Shown here piece after piece: positions 1-7,999 of a DNA stretch of 64,000 nt; the first letter of the stretch is position 1, and the number at the start of each line of letters is the position of its first letter. The translations under genes and the position numbers were made by a program. Source of the DNA: Phocaeicola vulgatus (lineage in GTDB: Bacteria; Bacteroidota; Bacteroidia; Bacteroidales; Tannerellaceae); the NCBI GenBank assembly GCA_022009975.1, contig CP091733.1:327001-391000 (forward strand). Direction: 5' to 3'. A model generated the notes under the pieces. The model was not told where the DNA came from, did no database searches, and saw nothing but the letters and a program-made list of their open reading frames with translations.

Positions 1-321
1 TGCTATCTGTGGCTTGCGAGGGTCGCCATTTTGAGCGACAAGGTAGCAAGCATAGCGCGTTAGCATAATGTCATCTATCTGGCGTTCAGCACCAGAACCT
101 AACACAACCATTTTGTTGACGTCAACAAAATGGTCTGTTATAATATGTCCGACATTAGAACAAGCATTTTTAGCTTTCTCTATTGCTTTTGTGAAATTAC
201 GCCATTCTTTGTATCCCAACAATGTACACAAATCTCTTGCGCTCCAACATTCCACGTCGTTAAGAATGCACGAAACTTGCTCAAACTGAGAGAACAACAC
301 TTGTATTTCTTCTTTTTTCAT
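1..321 (-). CDS. dinD: DinD-like DNA-damage-inducible protein, N-terminal part (runs off the window)
   Basis: The frame is open from an ATG at 321-319 to the window edge, giving 107 residues starting MKKEEIQVLFSQFEQV. The order WSARDLCTLLGYKEWRNF, then KAKNACSN, then LTRYACYLVAQNGDP matches the N-terminal half of DinD, a damage-inducible protein of the BRO-N/antirepressor-like fold that in E. coli acts on RecA filaments. The C-terminal half lies outside the window. The gene follows the XRE regulator gene by 11 bp in the same direction, so the two probably form an operon controlled by that regulator. A perfect 28-bp palindrome lies inside the coding sequence at 107-134. Identity is by recognition of the conserved N-terminal motifs; function in this organism is inferred. 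Confidence 0.85.
   Translation of the reverse strand, partial: MKKEEIQVLFSQFEQVSCILNDVECWSARDLCTLLGYKEWRNFTKAIEKAKNACSNVGHIITDHFVDVNKMVVLGSGAERQIDDIMLTRYACYLVAQNGDPRKPQIA
107..134. repeat. Perfect 28-bp palindrome inside dinD
   Basis: The half-site ACCATTTTGTTGAC (107-120) is followed immediately by its exact reverse complement (121-134); the centre is TGACGTCA. The same sequence with one base changed recurs between genes at 32561-32588, where the flanks are unrelated. It may be a binding site or the relic of a small mobile palindrome; in dinD it also encodes part of the protein (FVDVNKMV). Confidence 0.8.
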
Positions 322-332
322 AAGATTTCTTT

Positions 333-566
333 TTATTCTTCAGACAAATCCTTAATGTCAATATTCTCAATTGGCCAAAACAAATCCTGTATCTCGACAT
401 TCAAATATTTGGCAATCTCTACTAATGTTTCAACATTCGGCTGTATGGTGTTGGTACACCACTTTGAGACAGTTGCAGGGTCTTTGCCTAATTGTTCAGC
501 GAGCCATTTATTGGTTCGCTTCTTTTCTGCCAAGACAACCTTTAGTCTGTTTATATCTTTACTCAT
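333..566 (-). CDS. Small XRE-family HTH regulator upstream of dinD
   Basis: A 77-residue protein that is almost entirely one Cro/C1-type helix-turn-helix. WLAEQLGKDPATVSKWCTNT forms helices 2 and 3, followed by QPNVETLVEIAKYLNV. It is closely similar to the 71-residue regulator at 9598-9813, which stands before a different partner gene. The start ATG at 566 lies 25 bp downstream of a -7 box, and an inverted repeat just upstream is a likely operator, so autoregulation is probable. The DNA-binding role is firm from the fold. Control of dinD is inferred from order and spacing. Confidence 0.85.
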   Translation of the reverse strand: MSKDINRLKVVLAEKKRTNKWLAEQLGKDPATVSKWCTNTIQPNVETLVEIAKYLNVEIQDLFWPIENIDIKDLSEE

Positions 567-590
567 ATCTGTGTATAATTCTTTGGATAT

Positions 591-643
591 GCAAAAGTAG
601 TGACTTCCTGCTACAATGACGAATAATATTGATGAAATATTAT
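591..643 (-). promoter_or_regulatory. Promoter and candidate operator of the XRE-dinD operon
   Basis: On the minus strand a TACTTTTGC box (complement of 591-599) fits the Bacteroidota -7 consensus. Upstream of it lies an inverted repeat, ATAATATT (623-630) and AATATTAT (636-643), with a 5-bp spacer. The second XRE gene has the same arrangement (AAATATC / GATATTT, 5-bp spacer, 9861-9879), which supports the repeat being the XRE operator. Confidence 0.55.
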
Positions 644-898
644 GTCAGATAGTGATTTTTGTATTCAATAGATGACGTATATGTCAATTTATGGAAGGTG
701 CGAACAGATGGCTAAGTCTGCGACATAAGACGTGACTGCTTATACGATTGCGTTACCATGCGAAAAGCAATTTTCTATGTGCGCCTGATAGAGATTGAAC
801 TTGATTCAATGATAGACCAGATATATCTAAGGCTCCTTTTGCTGAGCAGAAATTCATGGTACGTGCAGTTCTTCCCCGTGCGTACTTTTTTAACGCCA

Positions 899-948
899 TT
901 AAAACAGCATTAAAACACCATTTAAACGCTGTTTTAACGCTGTTTTAA
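899..948. repeat. AT-rich inverted-repeat tract in the 644-1090 gap
   Basis: TTAAAACAGC (899-908) faces two copies of its complement GCTGTTTTAA (928-937 and 939-948). A similar GTTTAAACAG / CTGTTTAAAC structure lies at 43037-43077. It is probably a bidirectional hairpin or terminator. The rest of 644-1030 shows no gene. Confidence 0.5.
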
Positions 949-1036
949 CCGCCATTTATTAGGCACTCCGCCCCGTCAAACTGTAACAAAAAGCAAGTTG
1001 CTGGTTATAAGATGCTTTTATGACTTTCGGGGAAAG

Positions 1037-1069
1037 TTTGTTTTCTTGAGAAATAATTCTTTTCTTTGC
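1037..1069 (+). promoter_or_regulatory. Promoter of TPR regulator gene 1
   Basis: TTTG at 1037-1040, then 20 bp, then TTTCTTTGC at 1061-1069, one mismatch from the TAnnTTTGC -7 box. The same block precedes the other two TPR genes (6077-6109 and 28987-29021), so it is part of the duplicated unit. Confidence 0.5.
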
Positions 1070-1090
1070 AGCGTCAAAAAGCGGTGGAGC

Positions 1091-2811
1091 ATGGATAATA
1101 TAAAATCAATTATAGTACTATTATTCTTTTGGTTAGCGGCGGGCTGTACGTCCTCCGAGATCCAAAAGGAGGTTTCACTTATCAACCAAGCGGAATCGTT
1201 GCTCCAGTCGGATCCTCATCAAGCTCATGCCCTTTTGGATAGTGTCAAGTATCCGGAAGAGCTGAGTATGAAACAAGGGGCGCGTTGGTGTATGTTAGTT
1301 GGCAAGTTGGCGGATTCCATATCAACGCCTTTGCCTTATACCTACCAACTCAATCTGGCGGACAAATATTTTCAGCGTCATGGCTCGCCTACTGAACAAG
1401 CCCAAGTGAAGCTTTATTTGGGGAGAGCTTACATGGATGATTCCAATCCGGAAAAGGCCATGCAGCTCTATTGTGATGCCCTCGAACTTGCCTTATCTGA
1501 CTCTGCCTTTAATTTGGCTGGATATGTTTCAAGCTATATGGCTGATTTATACGAGTATCAGAATTCATATTTATTAGCACTCCGGAAATATTATGATGCT
1601 GCTATGTTTTTTAACAAAGCCAACAATAAAAAAAGCGAAGCGTATGCTTATTTTGATATGGGAAAACAATATGCTTTTACTGATTCATTGGATATGGCTT
1701 TGGCTAATATGTCTCATGCAGATTCTCTCATGTTGGCAGTAGGCGATTCAATAGATATTGCGGTTATTTATAACGGATATGGGAATATCTTTTTTCTGCG
1801 AAACAACTATGGAAAGGCAGAATATTATCTGAAAAAATCTATACAATATAACCCTAAAACTTCAGCTCCATGCTATTCGGTACTATCAAGAGTGTATTTT
1901 AATAAAGAAGAATATGACGTGGCGCGGATGTATTTGGATTATTCACAAAAATCCAAAAGCAACAATCCGAACACCCATATAGATAACCTCTATAAATATT
2001 CGATGTTGGAGAGTGAAGAAGGTAATTATAGAAAAGCGTACGAATATATGAAACATTATGTGGATACGCTTAGAATGGATTTACAGCGGAAGAATGAATT
2101 GAGGTTATTGGAAGTAGAGAAAAAGTACAACCACACGAAAGCGACATTGGAAATATACATTTGAAAAAGCTAAAAGCAAGAATTTTTGCCGGAATCGTGT
2201 TCTTGATACTTGTCCTTATTATTATTGTTGCTGTCTTTTTCCTCCTATTGAACAGGAAGAAAATCGAACTACTAACCACACAGAAGTATATCAGTGATAT
2301 GGACGAAGAATTAACAACCAACAAGGTCCGGATGAAAAAACTATTGGCTGAAATAGATGAGGAGAAGCAGAAAAACGTGGATTTGGATAGCAAAATAAAG
2401 TTGCTCGCAGAGAATGAGAAAAATGTAGAAAGATTAAATGCTTTGCTTGTCGAAAAGAGAAAGCAACTTTTAGAGTCTGCTCCTATTTTGAAAAAAATGC
2501 AAAAGTTGGCAGGTAAAAATATACCTCAACAAACACAATCTCCTTTGAATGCCATAGACTGGCAAAATATCATTGCGTTAATCGACATGGCGTATCCGAA
2601 AATTTTCAGGATAATTTCATCCTCACGCCTTAGCGAGGAAGAGGGAAAATTATGTTACTTGAGCATCTTGGGATTTAGCACTGCCGATATCTCCCTTTTG
2701 CTGTATACACCAAAGAGTACATTGTACAAGAACCGTCAAAGAGCGAAGGCTAAATTACAAATCCCCAACAACTATGCCTCCTTGGAAGAGTATTTTGCCG
2801 ATTTGACGTAA
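1091..2811 (+). CDS. TPR sensor / transmembrane / HTH regulator, copy 1 (one frameshift)
   Basis: The start at 1091 is chosen because it gives a lipoprotein-type leader with lipobox LAAGC (Cys 19) and matches copies 2 and 3. Tetratricopeptide-like helical repeats fill about residues 20-340. They are followed by a membrane helix (AGIVFLILVLIIIVAVFFLLL, coded at about 2190-2250), a coiled coil, and a C-terminal HTH of LuxR type: LSEEEGKLCYLSILGF, then TPKSTLYKNRQRAKAKLQI. The intact relative at 29043-30761 is 572 residues. Here the frame breaks near 2147-2150: the run reads TTGGAAAT where the sister copy at 24538 reads TTGGAAAAT, so one A is missing. With it restored the frame continues to 2811. 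Inferred role: a one-component membrane regulator whose extracytoplasmic TPR domain senses a signal and whose cytoplasmic HTH controls neighbouring surface-protein genes. Confidence 0.7.
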
Positions 2812-2864
2812 AATTCAATCAATCATACTGTTATTATTGGTCTTGTCCTAATCTTTATTTGTAA

Positions 2865-2945
2865 ACTACTGATAATCAGTAGTGCCTTGTCCTATTGTTT
2901 TTCGCCATTATAATTGCAAACGGAGTAAAATCCATCTATGTTTGC
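2865..2945 (+). promoter_or_regulatory. Palindromic operator and promoter of DUF3244 cassette A
   Basis: Palindrome ACTACTGAT-A-ATCAGTAGT at 2865-2883; then TTG at 2914-2916, 20 bp, and -7 box TATGTTTGC at 2937-2945. The distance from palindrome end to -7 box is 53 intervening bases. The same layout recurs at 4279-4359, 26880-26959 and 31015-31095. Confidence 0.7.
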
Positions 2946-2977
2946 AGCGAAATTCAAACTTAAACATAAAAGAAAAG

Positions 2978-3343
2978 ATGAATAGAATAAGAGTTGCTGT
3001 ATTGACAACGATAGTATGCTGTTGTGTGTTTTCCGCTTTTGGGAAAAAGAAGGATGTTCCTTTTGAGGGGAATTGGGATAAACATAGTAAAGCAATTTTA
3101 GGATTGCCTATTAAAGGAAATATCGAAGATAATAACGGCAATCTACAATTAGATTTCTTAAGAGATTTAGGAAACGTAGTTGTCACTATTTCGGATGCAA
3201 GGGGCAATATTGTTTACCAACAAGGTGTTTTTGCAGAAGGTGGAATTCCCTTGATTGTCTCTTTGGAAGAATTGTCTGTTCGCGAAGGTATAGTTTCTGT
3301 ATCAGATGGGAATAATACCGTATGGGGTGAATTTAGTTATTAA
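2978..3343 (+). CDS. DUF3244 secreted protein, copy A
   Basis: 121 residues from the ATG at 2978, which directly precedes a signal peptide (MNRIRVAVLTTIVCCCVFSA). The mature part carries IKGNIEDNNGNLQLDFLRD and ISDARGNIVYQQGVF, a beta-sandwich-like pattern of the DUF3244 family, which is common in gut Bacteroidota and has no assigned function. The last ~85 residues are almost identical to copy B (26981-27340) while the first ~35 are unrelated, so the pair is mosaic. It stands behind the palindrome/promoter and is followed after 18 bp by a 51-residue lipoprotein gene. Family call is by recognition; no function is claimed. Confidence 0.75.
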   Translation: MNRIRVAVLTTIVCCCVFSAFGKKKDVPFEGNWDKHSKAILGLPIKGNIEDNNGNLQLDFLRDLGNVVVTISDARGNIVYQQGVFAEGGIPLIVSLEELSVREGIVSVSDGNNTVWGEFSY

Positions 3344-3361
3344 CATTAATAGTCTATAAAA

Positions 3362-3517
3362 ATGAAAAAGTTAATTTTAAGTGCGGCATTAGCCTGCGCA
3401 TTCTTCTCTTGTTCAGAAGATGCTGATGTAGTAACAAAAGAGTTAAATGAATCCGCTGCTTTGGCGACAACAGTAAATCAAATTCATTCAAACGGAGTTT
3501 TCTTTAATGTAAATTAG
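3362..3517 (+). CDS. 51-residue lipoprotein, copy A
   Basis: A short open frame starting MKKLILSAALACAFFSCSED: signal peptide with a lipobox-like FFSC, then a mature peptide of about 34 residues ending HSNGVFFNVN. The second copy at 27359-27514 keeps the frame with only conservative changes (for example KELNESAALA to NELNESAVLA), which supports it being coding. It sits 18 bp behind the DUF3244 gene in both cassettes, so the two are probably co-expressed. I do not recognise the family. It could be a structural lipoprotein or a precursor of a secreted peptide. Confidence 0.6.
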   Translation: MKKLILSAALACAFFSCSEDADVVTKELNESAALATTVNQIHSNGVFFNVN

Positions 3518-3559
3518 TGTTAAAGTCATGGTGTATTTAACCGAAGTATTATTTAGAGT

Positions 3560-4205
3560 ATGACAAAATTCACAAAATGGCTTCTATTAGGAATTAGTAT
3601 ATTTGTAACTTCCAATGTATCTGCCCAATGGGGTGTAAGTGGAGGATGTGATTTTTCTTCTTTGTCGAATTCGGAGAGTGCGGAGATGCAAATGGGTTTC
3701 CATTTAGGAACTACTTATGATGTTCCTTTAGTTTCTAACTTTTATTTTCAGCCAGGGTTATTATTCACATCTAACGGATTTAATTTTCAACCAGATTATT
3801 TTTTTATATAAAAAGAAATCAGTAAGAATGTATGCGTTAGAAGTTCCTTTAAATCTTTCTTTGCGTCCCAAGCTGAAAAAAAATTTAAGGCTAATTACTG
3901 ATTTTGGATTATACATGAGATATGGATTATTCGGTAATAAAGAATATAAATCTTCAAATGATACAGAAACAATAAAAGAATCTTCTTTTGTGGCCTATAA
4001 TCGTCCTGACTTTGGCTTGAATTGTGGTTTAGGATTAGCTTATGAAAGAATAGCATTGATTGGAGCTTATCAAATGGGGTTAACTAATGCTGAAAAAAAT
4101 ATTTCAGGAATAAGACATAAAAAAATAAGGATTACATTTAGGTATTTATTTTTAAAAAAAGTATGCAACAGAAAAAAAGTTTTATCAATAATTGTTTGTG
4201 CGTAA
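3560..4205 (+). CDS. Small outer-membrane beta-barrel protein a (frameshifted)
   Basis: A signal peptide (MTKFTKWLLLGISIFVTSNV, then SAQWG) is followed by strand-rich sequence with alternating aromatic residues (FYFQPGLLF, then LEVPLNLSLRP, DFGLYMRYG, FGLNCGLGLAYERI, ITFRYLF), typical of the 8-stranded porin-family proteins of Bacteroidota (PorT/OMP_b-brl group). The frame breaks at the T run at 3797-3803; removing one T joins 3560-3811 to the frame that carries 3828-4205. The real stop is probably just after RYLF near 4150, since a second T-run slip would place TAA there. Role: surface-exposed or pore-like outer-membrane protein; ligand unknown. Confidence 0.6.
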
Positions 4206-4440
4206 TTTTGCCGATTTGACGTAAAAATTCAATCAATCATACTGTTATTATTGGTCTTGTCCTAATCTTTATTTGTAAACTATTGATAATCAGTAGTGCC
4301 TTGTCCTATTGTTTTTCGCTATTATAATTGCAAACGGAGTAAAATCCATCTATGTTTGCAGCGAAATTCAAACTTAAACTGAAGCGGTGGATTGATTGTT
4401 CCATTGTGGGGTGAATTAATTATTAACAATTTAAAACATT
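4204..4440 (+). promoter_or_regulatory. Duplicated leader with gene scars, operator and promoter before barrel b1
   Basis: 4204-4222 repeats the last codons of TPR gene 1 (compare 2794-2812). Then come the palindrome at 4279-4297, TTG at 4328-4330 and -7 box TATGTTTGC at 4351-4359. The TGGGGTGAATTAATTATTAAC-like end near 4410-4432 matches the 3' end of a DUF3244 gene, so a DUF3244 gene seems to have been deleted here between its leader and its last codons. Confidence 0.6.
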
Positions 4441-4445
4441 AGAAA

Positions 4446-5060
4446 ATGAGAAATCTATTAAGTTTGCTATTCTGTTTATTATTGGTTTCAGTGAATCTCC
4501 ATTCACAAAACAAGTCGGGAATAATAGTAGGAAGTGGTATAGGATTTGAGAGCTATTCCACAAATACAAACAGCAAAGATTTTAAGATCGGCATCAAAAA
4601 CAAAATCAGTTACAATTATGATGTGCAACTTGGCTACCGTTTCCGGTTTGAAGCGGGCAATGCTCCTACATCTAAAATATTCTTTGACGTTGACCCGTTG
4701 CTTAAATTACAGGCTTTTAAAACCACAAAAGAATATCCAACCGGCAAAGGTGGTTACAATTCTCCTTCCGTAGAAGCGCATGATATCAACTTCCAATTTG
4801 CAATATCCCCGTCTGCAAATTATAGGATAACGAATCGTTTGTTTGCCGGAGTTGGCGTTGAACCGACATGGAACATTGTGACTAACGGAAAGCATTTCGA
4901 TATTCCAGCCTTCTGCAGGGTCGGTTATAGTTTCAAGAGAGTGGAATTGGCATTGACATATCGCCAAGGCTTCTTGAATGTTTTGGACAAAGATGCGTTT
5001 GACAAAGGGCGTGCTTCGGACTTGAATATAAGTCTATTCATCCCGTTGTTCACCAAGTAA
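4446..5060 (+). CDS. Outer-membrane beta-barrel protein b, copy 1
   Basis: 204 residues: signal peptide MRNLLSLLFCLLLVSVNLHS, then a barrel with strands such as YDVQLGYRFRFEAG, FFDVDPLLKLQAF, NYRITNRLFAGVGVEPTW and FCRVGYSFKRVELALTYRQG, ending in LNISLFIPLF plus two residues, close to the C-terminal aromatic that barrel assembly favours. It is the same protein as that at 31182-31796; the reading differs by about one silent base. Preceded by the shared palindrome/promoter. Probable outer-membrane porin-like protein; substrate unknown. Confidence 0.75.
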   Translation: MRNLLSLLFCLLLVSVNLHSQNKSGIIVGSGIGFESYSTNTNSKDFKIGIKNKISYNYDVQLGYRFRFEAGNAPTSKIFFDVDPLLKLQAFKTTKEYPTGKGGYNSPSVEAHDINFQFAISPSANYRITNRLFAGVGVEPTWNIVTNGKHFDIPAFCRVGYSFKRVELALTYRQGFLNVLDKDAFDKGRASDLNISLFIPLFTK

Positions 5061-5075
5061 CGTTTTAACATATAG

Positions 5076-5330
5076 ATGAAGAAGAAAGTGTTTTTAGTAG
5101 TAATGTGTTTCTCAGTGTTGGCTGCTTGTAATAATGAAGATTTCTAAAGGAGAGTTTATTGAATATGAAAATCCTTTAAATTTAAATAGAATGACAATAG
5201 AAACAAATCTGTTTATGGATATACATCTTGCTCTGCAAGAGAAGGAAAAAACAACTTAAAAGCTTGTTTTTCACAAAGAGCCTGTAATATTATGGGAAAT
5301 GACTTAGTGTGGGATTATAAGATATTATTA
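5076..5330 (+). pseudogene. Remnant of a small lipoprotein gene (two internal deletions)
   Basis: The 5' end codes MKKKVFLVVMCFSVLAACNN and stops after EDF at 5147. Comparison with 27627-28243 shows that ~115 bp are missing after GAAGATTT and that a further ~230 bp are missing between the ATGGGAA near 5292 and the TTAGTGTGGG near 5305. What remains is a scar of the same gene, leading straight into barrel c1. Confidence 0.6.
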
Positions 5331-5334
5331 CCAA

Positions 5335-5968
5335 ATGCTAAATAAAATATTAAAAACACTCTTCTGTGTGTTGTTTTGCAGCAATCTGTCTGCCCAATGG
5401 AGCATAGGGGGAAAGGCGGGCATGAACTTTTCTAATTTATATGGAGGGGAAAAGGCTAAGTACATGAAACAGCGAATAGGATTCAATATAGGTGCTGTAA
5501 GTGATTATTGCATTAATGACAGATTTTCACTTCTTGGTGAACTGTTATTAGCTCAATATGCTGTTAAATATGACAATGTATTGTCCAATTTAGATAATTT
5601 ATCAAGTGGAAGTCAATTAAAATCTATCAATAATGCTTCCATTCATAGTTATTATATAGATGTTCCTATATTGGTCAAATTCAGACCTTTTAAGCAGGTA
5701 AAAGGTCTGAATATGGAATTTGGCATTCAGCCAGGTTTTTTCCTGAAAGAGAGAATTAACGATGGGAAACAGACATACAAACAAACTGATTTATATGAAC
5801 GCAAAGTTGTCAATTGCTCCTTTGTCTGTGGTTTGGCTTTCGAAATTCCTGCTAACTGCTATTTTTGATGCACGGTATGTTCGTGGAGTTTCAGATGAAT
5901 ACAAGCAGTATAGTGGGATGAAGAAACATGCTATCCAACTATCTTTAGGTTATTTGTTTAGATTGTAA
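5335..5968 (+). CDS. Outer-membrane beta-barrel protein c, copy 1 (frameshifted)
   Basis: Same protein as 28246-28878 (210 residues from that start): signal peptide MLNKILKTLFCVLFCSNLSA, then QWSIGGKAGMNFSNLYGG and repeated barrel strands ending HAIQLSLGYLFRL. In this copy the reading TGCTATTTTTGATG has one T more than TGCTATTTTGATG in the other copy, which breaks the frame near 5863; the rest continues to 5968. Probable porin-family (PorT-like, OMP_b-brl_2) protein. It is followed by a hairpin and by TPR gene 2, an order repeated at copy 2. Confidence 0.75.
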
Positions 5969-6008
5969 TACGTTCCTTTTTTCTTAAGGCAACGATTAGT
6001 TATAGGGG

Positions 6009-6052
6009 AAAACTTGTTGCATGCATTGAAATGTCTGCGGCAAGTTTTTATT
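6009..6052 (+). terminator. Hairpin between barrel c1 and TPR gene 2
   Basis: AAAACTTG (6009-6016) pairs with CAAGTTTT (6041-6048), followed by T-rich sequence. The same hairpin is present behind copy 2, near 28919-28962. Confidence 0.45.
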
Positions 6053-6076
6053 TATCACAAAGGCTCTTTACCAAAG

Positions 6077-6109
6077 TTTGTTTTCTTGAGAAATAATTCT
6101 TTTCTTTGC
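6077..6109 (+). promoter_or_regulatory. Promoter of TPR gene 2
   Basis: TTTG at 6077-6080 and TTTCTTTGC at 6101-6109, spacing 20, identical to the block before TPR gene 1. Confidence 0.5.
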
Positions 6110-6130
6110 AGCGTCAAAAAGCGGTGGAGC

Positions 6131-6694
6131 ATGGATAATATAAAATCAATTATAGTACTATTATTCTTTTGGTTAGCGGCGGGCTGTACGTCCTCCGAAA
6201 TCCAAAAGGAGGTTTCACTTATCAACCAAGCGGAATCGTTGCTCCAGTCGGATCCGCATCAAGCTCATGCCCTTTTGGATAGTGTCAAGTATCCGGAAGA
6301 GTTGAGTATGAAACAAGGGGCACGCTGGTGTATGTTAGTTGGCAAGTTGGCGGATTCCATATCAACGCCTTTGCCTTATACCTACCAACTCAATCTGGCG
6401 GACAAATATTTTCAGCGTCATGGCTCGCCTACTGAACAAGCCCAAGTGAAGCTTTATTTGGGGAGAGCTTACATGGATGATTCCAATCCGGAAAAGGCCA
6501 TGCAGCTCTATTGTGATGCCCTCGAACTTGCCTTATCTGACTCTGCCTTTAATTTGGCTGGATATGTGTGTACTTACATGGCAGATGTTTATACATATCA
6601 AGATGCATATTTGTTAGCTAAAGATAAATCAGACGAAGCAGCCAAGTGCTTTAAAAGCCAACAATAAAAAAAGTGAAGCGTATGCCTATTTTAA
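6131..6694 (+). pseudogene. TPR sensor-regulator gene 2, 5' fragment (interrupted by the 17-kb element)
   Basis: From the ATG at 6131 the first ~150 codons are nearly identical at DNA level to TPR gene 1 (lipobox LAAGC, TPR helices), then diverge at NLAGYVCTYMADVYTYQ. An A-run slip near 6653 makes an early TAA; restoring it gives ANNKKSEAYAYF up to about 6694, where the integrated element begins. The reading frame resumes at 24045 (NDNKQYAFSDS), matching YFDMGKQYAFTDS of gene 1. The gene is therefore split into three pieces: here, 24045-24793 and 26409-26814. Confidence 0.8.
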
Positions 6695-6748
6695 TGGCAC
6701 AAAAATAGTGTTTTTCATGTAAAAAAGGAGGCGCATTCCCCTGTCAAT

Positions 6749-6796
6749 GTGTCTACTTCCTATGTTTTAGGTGTCTACTTCGTAGGAAGTAGACAC
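6749..6796. repeat. Triple 14-bp motif forming a hairpin at the left end of the element
   Basis: GTGTCTACTTCCTA (6749-6762) is repeated as GTGTCTACTTCGTA (6771-6784), which overlaps its own complement TAGGAAGTAGACAC (6783-6796). It lies 60 bp beyond the stop of the AraC gene and may be its terminator or an end-specific binding site of the element. Confidence 0.6.
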
Positions 6797-6855
6797 CCAT
6801 TTTAACGATTTATTCCCTTTTATTATGCGTTTTTCTGGTATTTATTGAAAAATGG

Positions 6856-7992
6856 TTAATCCTGTTTTTCATCATCTGGGGCTGCATTTGCAACTTGTTC
6901 TTCTCGCCATTCGGTAGGCGTACAACCTTCCTTTGACTTGAATATCCTGTACAGATAGGTACGGGCAGAGAAGCCACACTCGGCAGAAATAATGTCATTA
7001 CTATAGTCTGGAAATTCAAACATCATCTTCTTTGCCGCATTGAAACGTATATCACCAAGCCATATTCTGAATGTAGTTTTCAGATACTGGTCGAAGAATA
7101 CAGATAACTCATCCTTGGAGATACAAAGTGTGCGAGAAAGCGTCAACATGTTTACATTACAATCCTTATAGCCCAAATCCATACACCATTGGTCAAGACT
7201 GTTTTGGATAAAGTTTCTGCGCTCCTCAGACAATTGATGTAAATTTTTTTTCTCTCTGCCCCCCCCACTTCGTTGATTTTCCTCTTCTTTATCCAATAGC
7301 TCTTCTGTTGGAATATAACTGCTGCCGAGAGCGATAAACGTAAGGTTGAAGAACAACAAGGCAAGCAATACGGCAGGACCTACTATATATAATAAGGTGG
7401 TAGAACAGATGGCAACTGGCATAGCGAGAACTGCGAGCCATAGAATGATTACACTTGCTCGGGAATATCTCACGTAAGGCAACAAATCAGTTGCCGCCAT
7501 TGTCTCCAACATATTTTTACGCCTAATCATCTCCTGAATAATCATGTATATGCAATAGAAAACACTTACGCAAAACAGAGTCAGCATCAGATAAAGCCCT
7601 TCTCTGATATACAGGCTATGATGGAGATTGATACCCACGCAAAAGACCACAATGATGGCAGCATAAATACCACTGCACATCAGTATCATCTTTCTGAGGT
7701 TAGCACGGGTGGTTTCTATGTTGTAGATTCCTATGGAGATGAGCGAGAAGCAGGGGGTATAGAGGAGGATGTTGATGACCGCCCCCAGATTATCGTGCAT
7801 AGCACGGAACCCGAAAGTCATCTGCAGCACATATTGTATCGCCAGTCCTATCAGGGCAGCAACGATCATCCATCGAGAACGCTCATACCGCTTGTTCTCC
7901 CATCTTACATGCAGATGAGAGAGTGCTACGATGAAGGCATTGATGAGCATGAATATGAAGCATGCAAACTGAAATAGAAATAATGAATCCAT
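6856..7992 (-). CDS. Membrane-anchored AraC-family regulator
   Basis: 378 residues. The N-terminal ~215 residues hold about seven hydrophobic helices (for example LFQFACFIFMLINAFIVAL and VGPAVLLALLFFNLTFIAL). A charged linker follows, then an AraC-type double HTH at about residues 275-365: LTLSRTLCISKDELSVFF and IISAECGFSARTYLYRIFK, ending CTPTEWR. This is the Bacteroidota class of integral-membrane sensors fused to AraC DNA-binding domains. Target genes are unknown; it is the last gene at the left end of the element. The linker is coded by a run of eight C (eight G on the coding strand) at 7259-7266 (RSGGGRE); slippage there would detach the DNA-binding domain. Confidence 0.8.
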   Translation of the reverse strand: MDSLFLFQFACFIFMLINAFIVALSHLHVRWENKRYERSRWMIVAALIGLAIQYVLQMTFGFRAMHDNLGAVINILLYTPCFSLISIGIYNIETTRANLRKMILMCSGIYAAIIVVFCVGINLHHSLYIREGLYLMLTLFCVSVFYCIYMIIQEMIRRKNMLETMAATDLLPYVRYSRASVIILWLAVLAMPVAICSTTLLYIVGPAVLLALLFFNLTFIALGSSYIPTEELLDKEEENQRSGGGREKKNLHQLSEERRNFIQNSLDQWCMDLGYKDCNVNMLTLSRTLCISKDELSVFFDQYLKTTFRIWLGDIRFNAAKKMMFEFPDYSNDIISAECGFSARTYLYRIFKSKEGCTPTEWREEQVANAAPDDEKQD

Positions 7993-7999
7993 ACGCTTC

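Noticed and set aside
321..333. XRE-dinD as a toxin-antitoxin pair
   Set aside because: DinD is not a known toxin and the XRE protein lacks a neutralising domain; a regulator-target reading is simpler.
899..948. CRISPR-like spaced repeats
   Set aside because: The repeats are short, AT-rich and inverted, without regular spacers or cas genes.
3362..3517. 51-residue lipoprotein as a double-glycine bacteriocin
   Set aside because: It has a Sec/lipobox leader, no GG leader, and no transporter-peptidase gene nearby.
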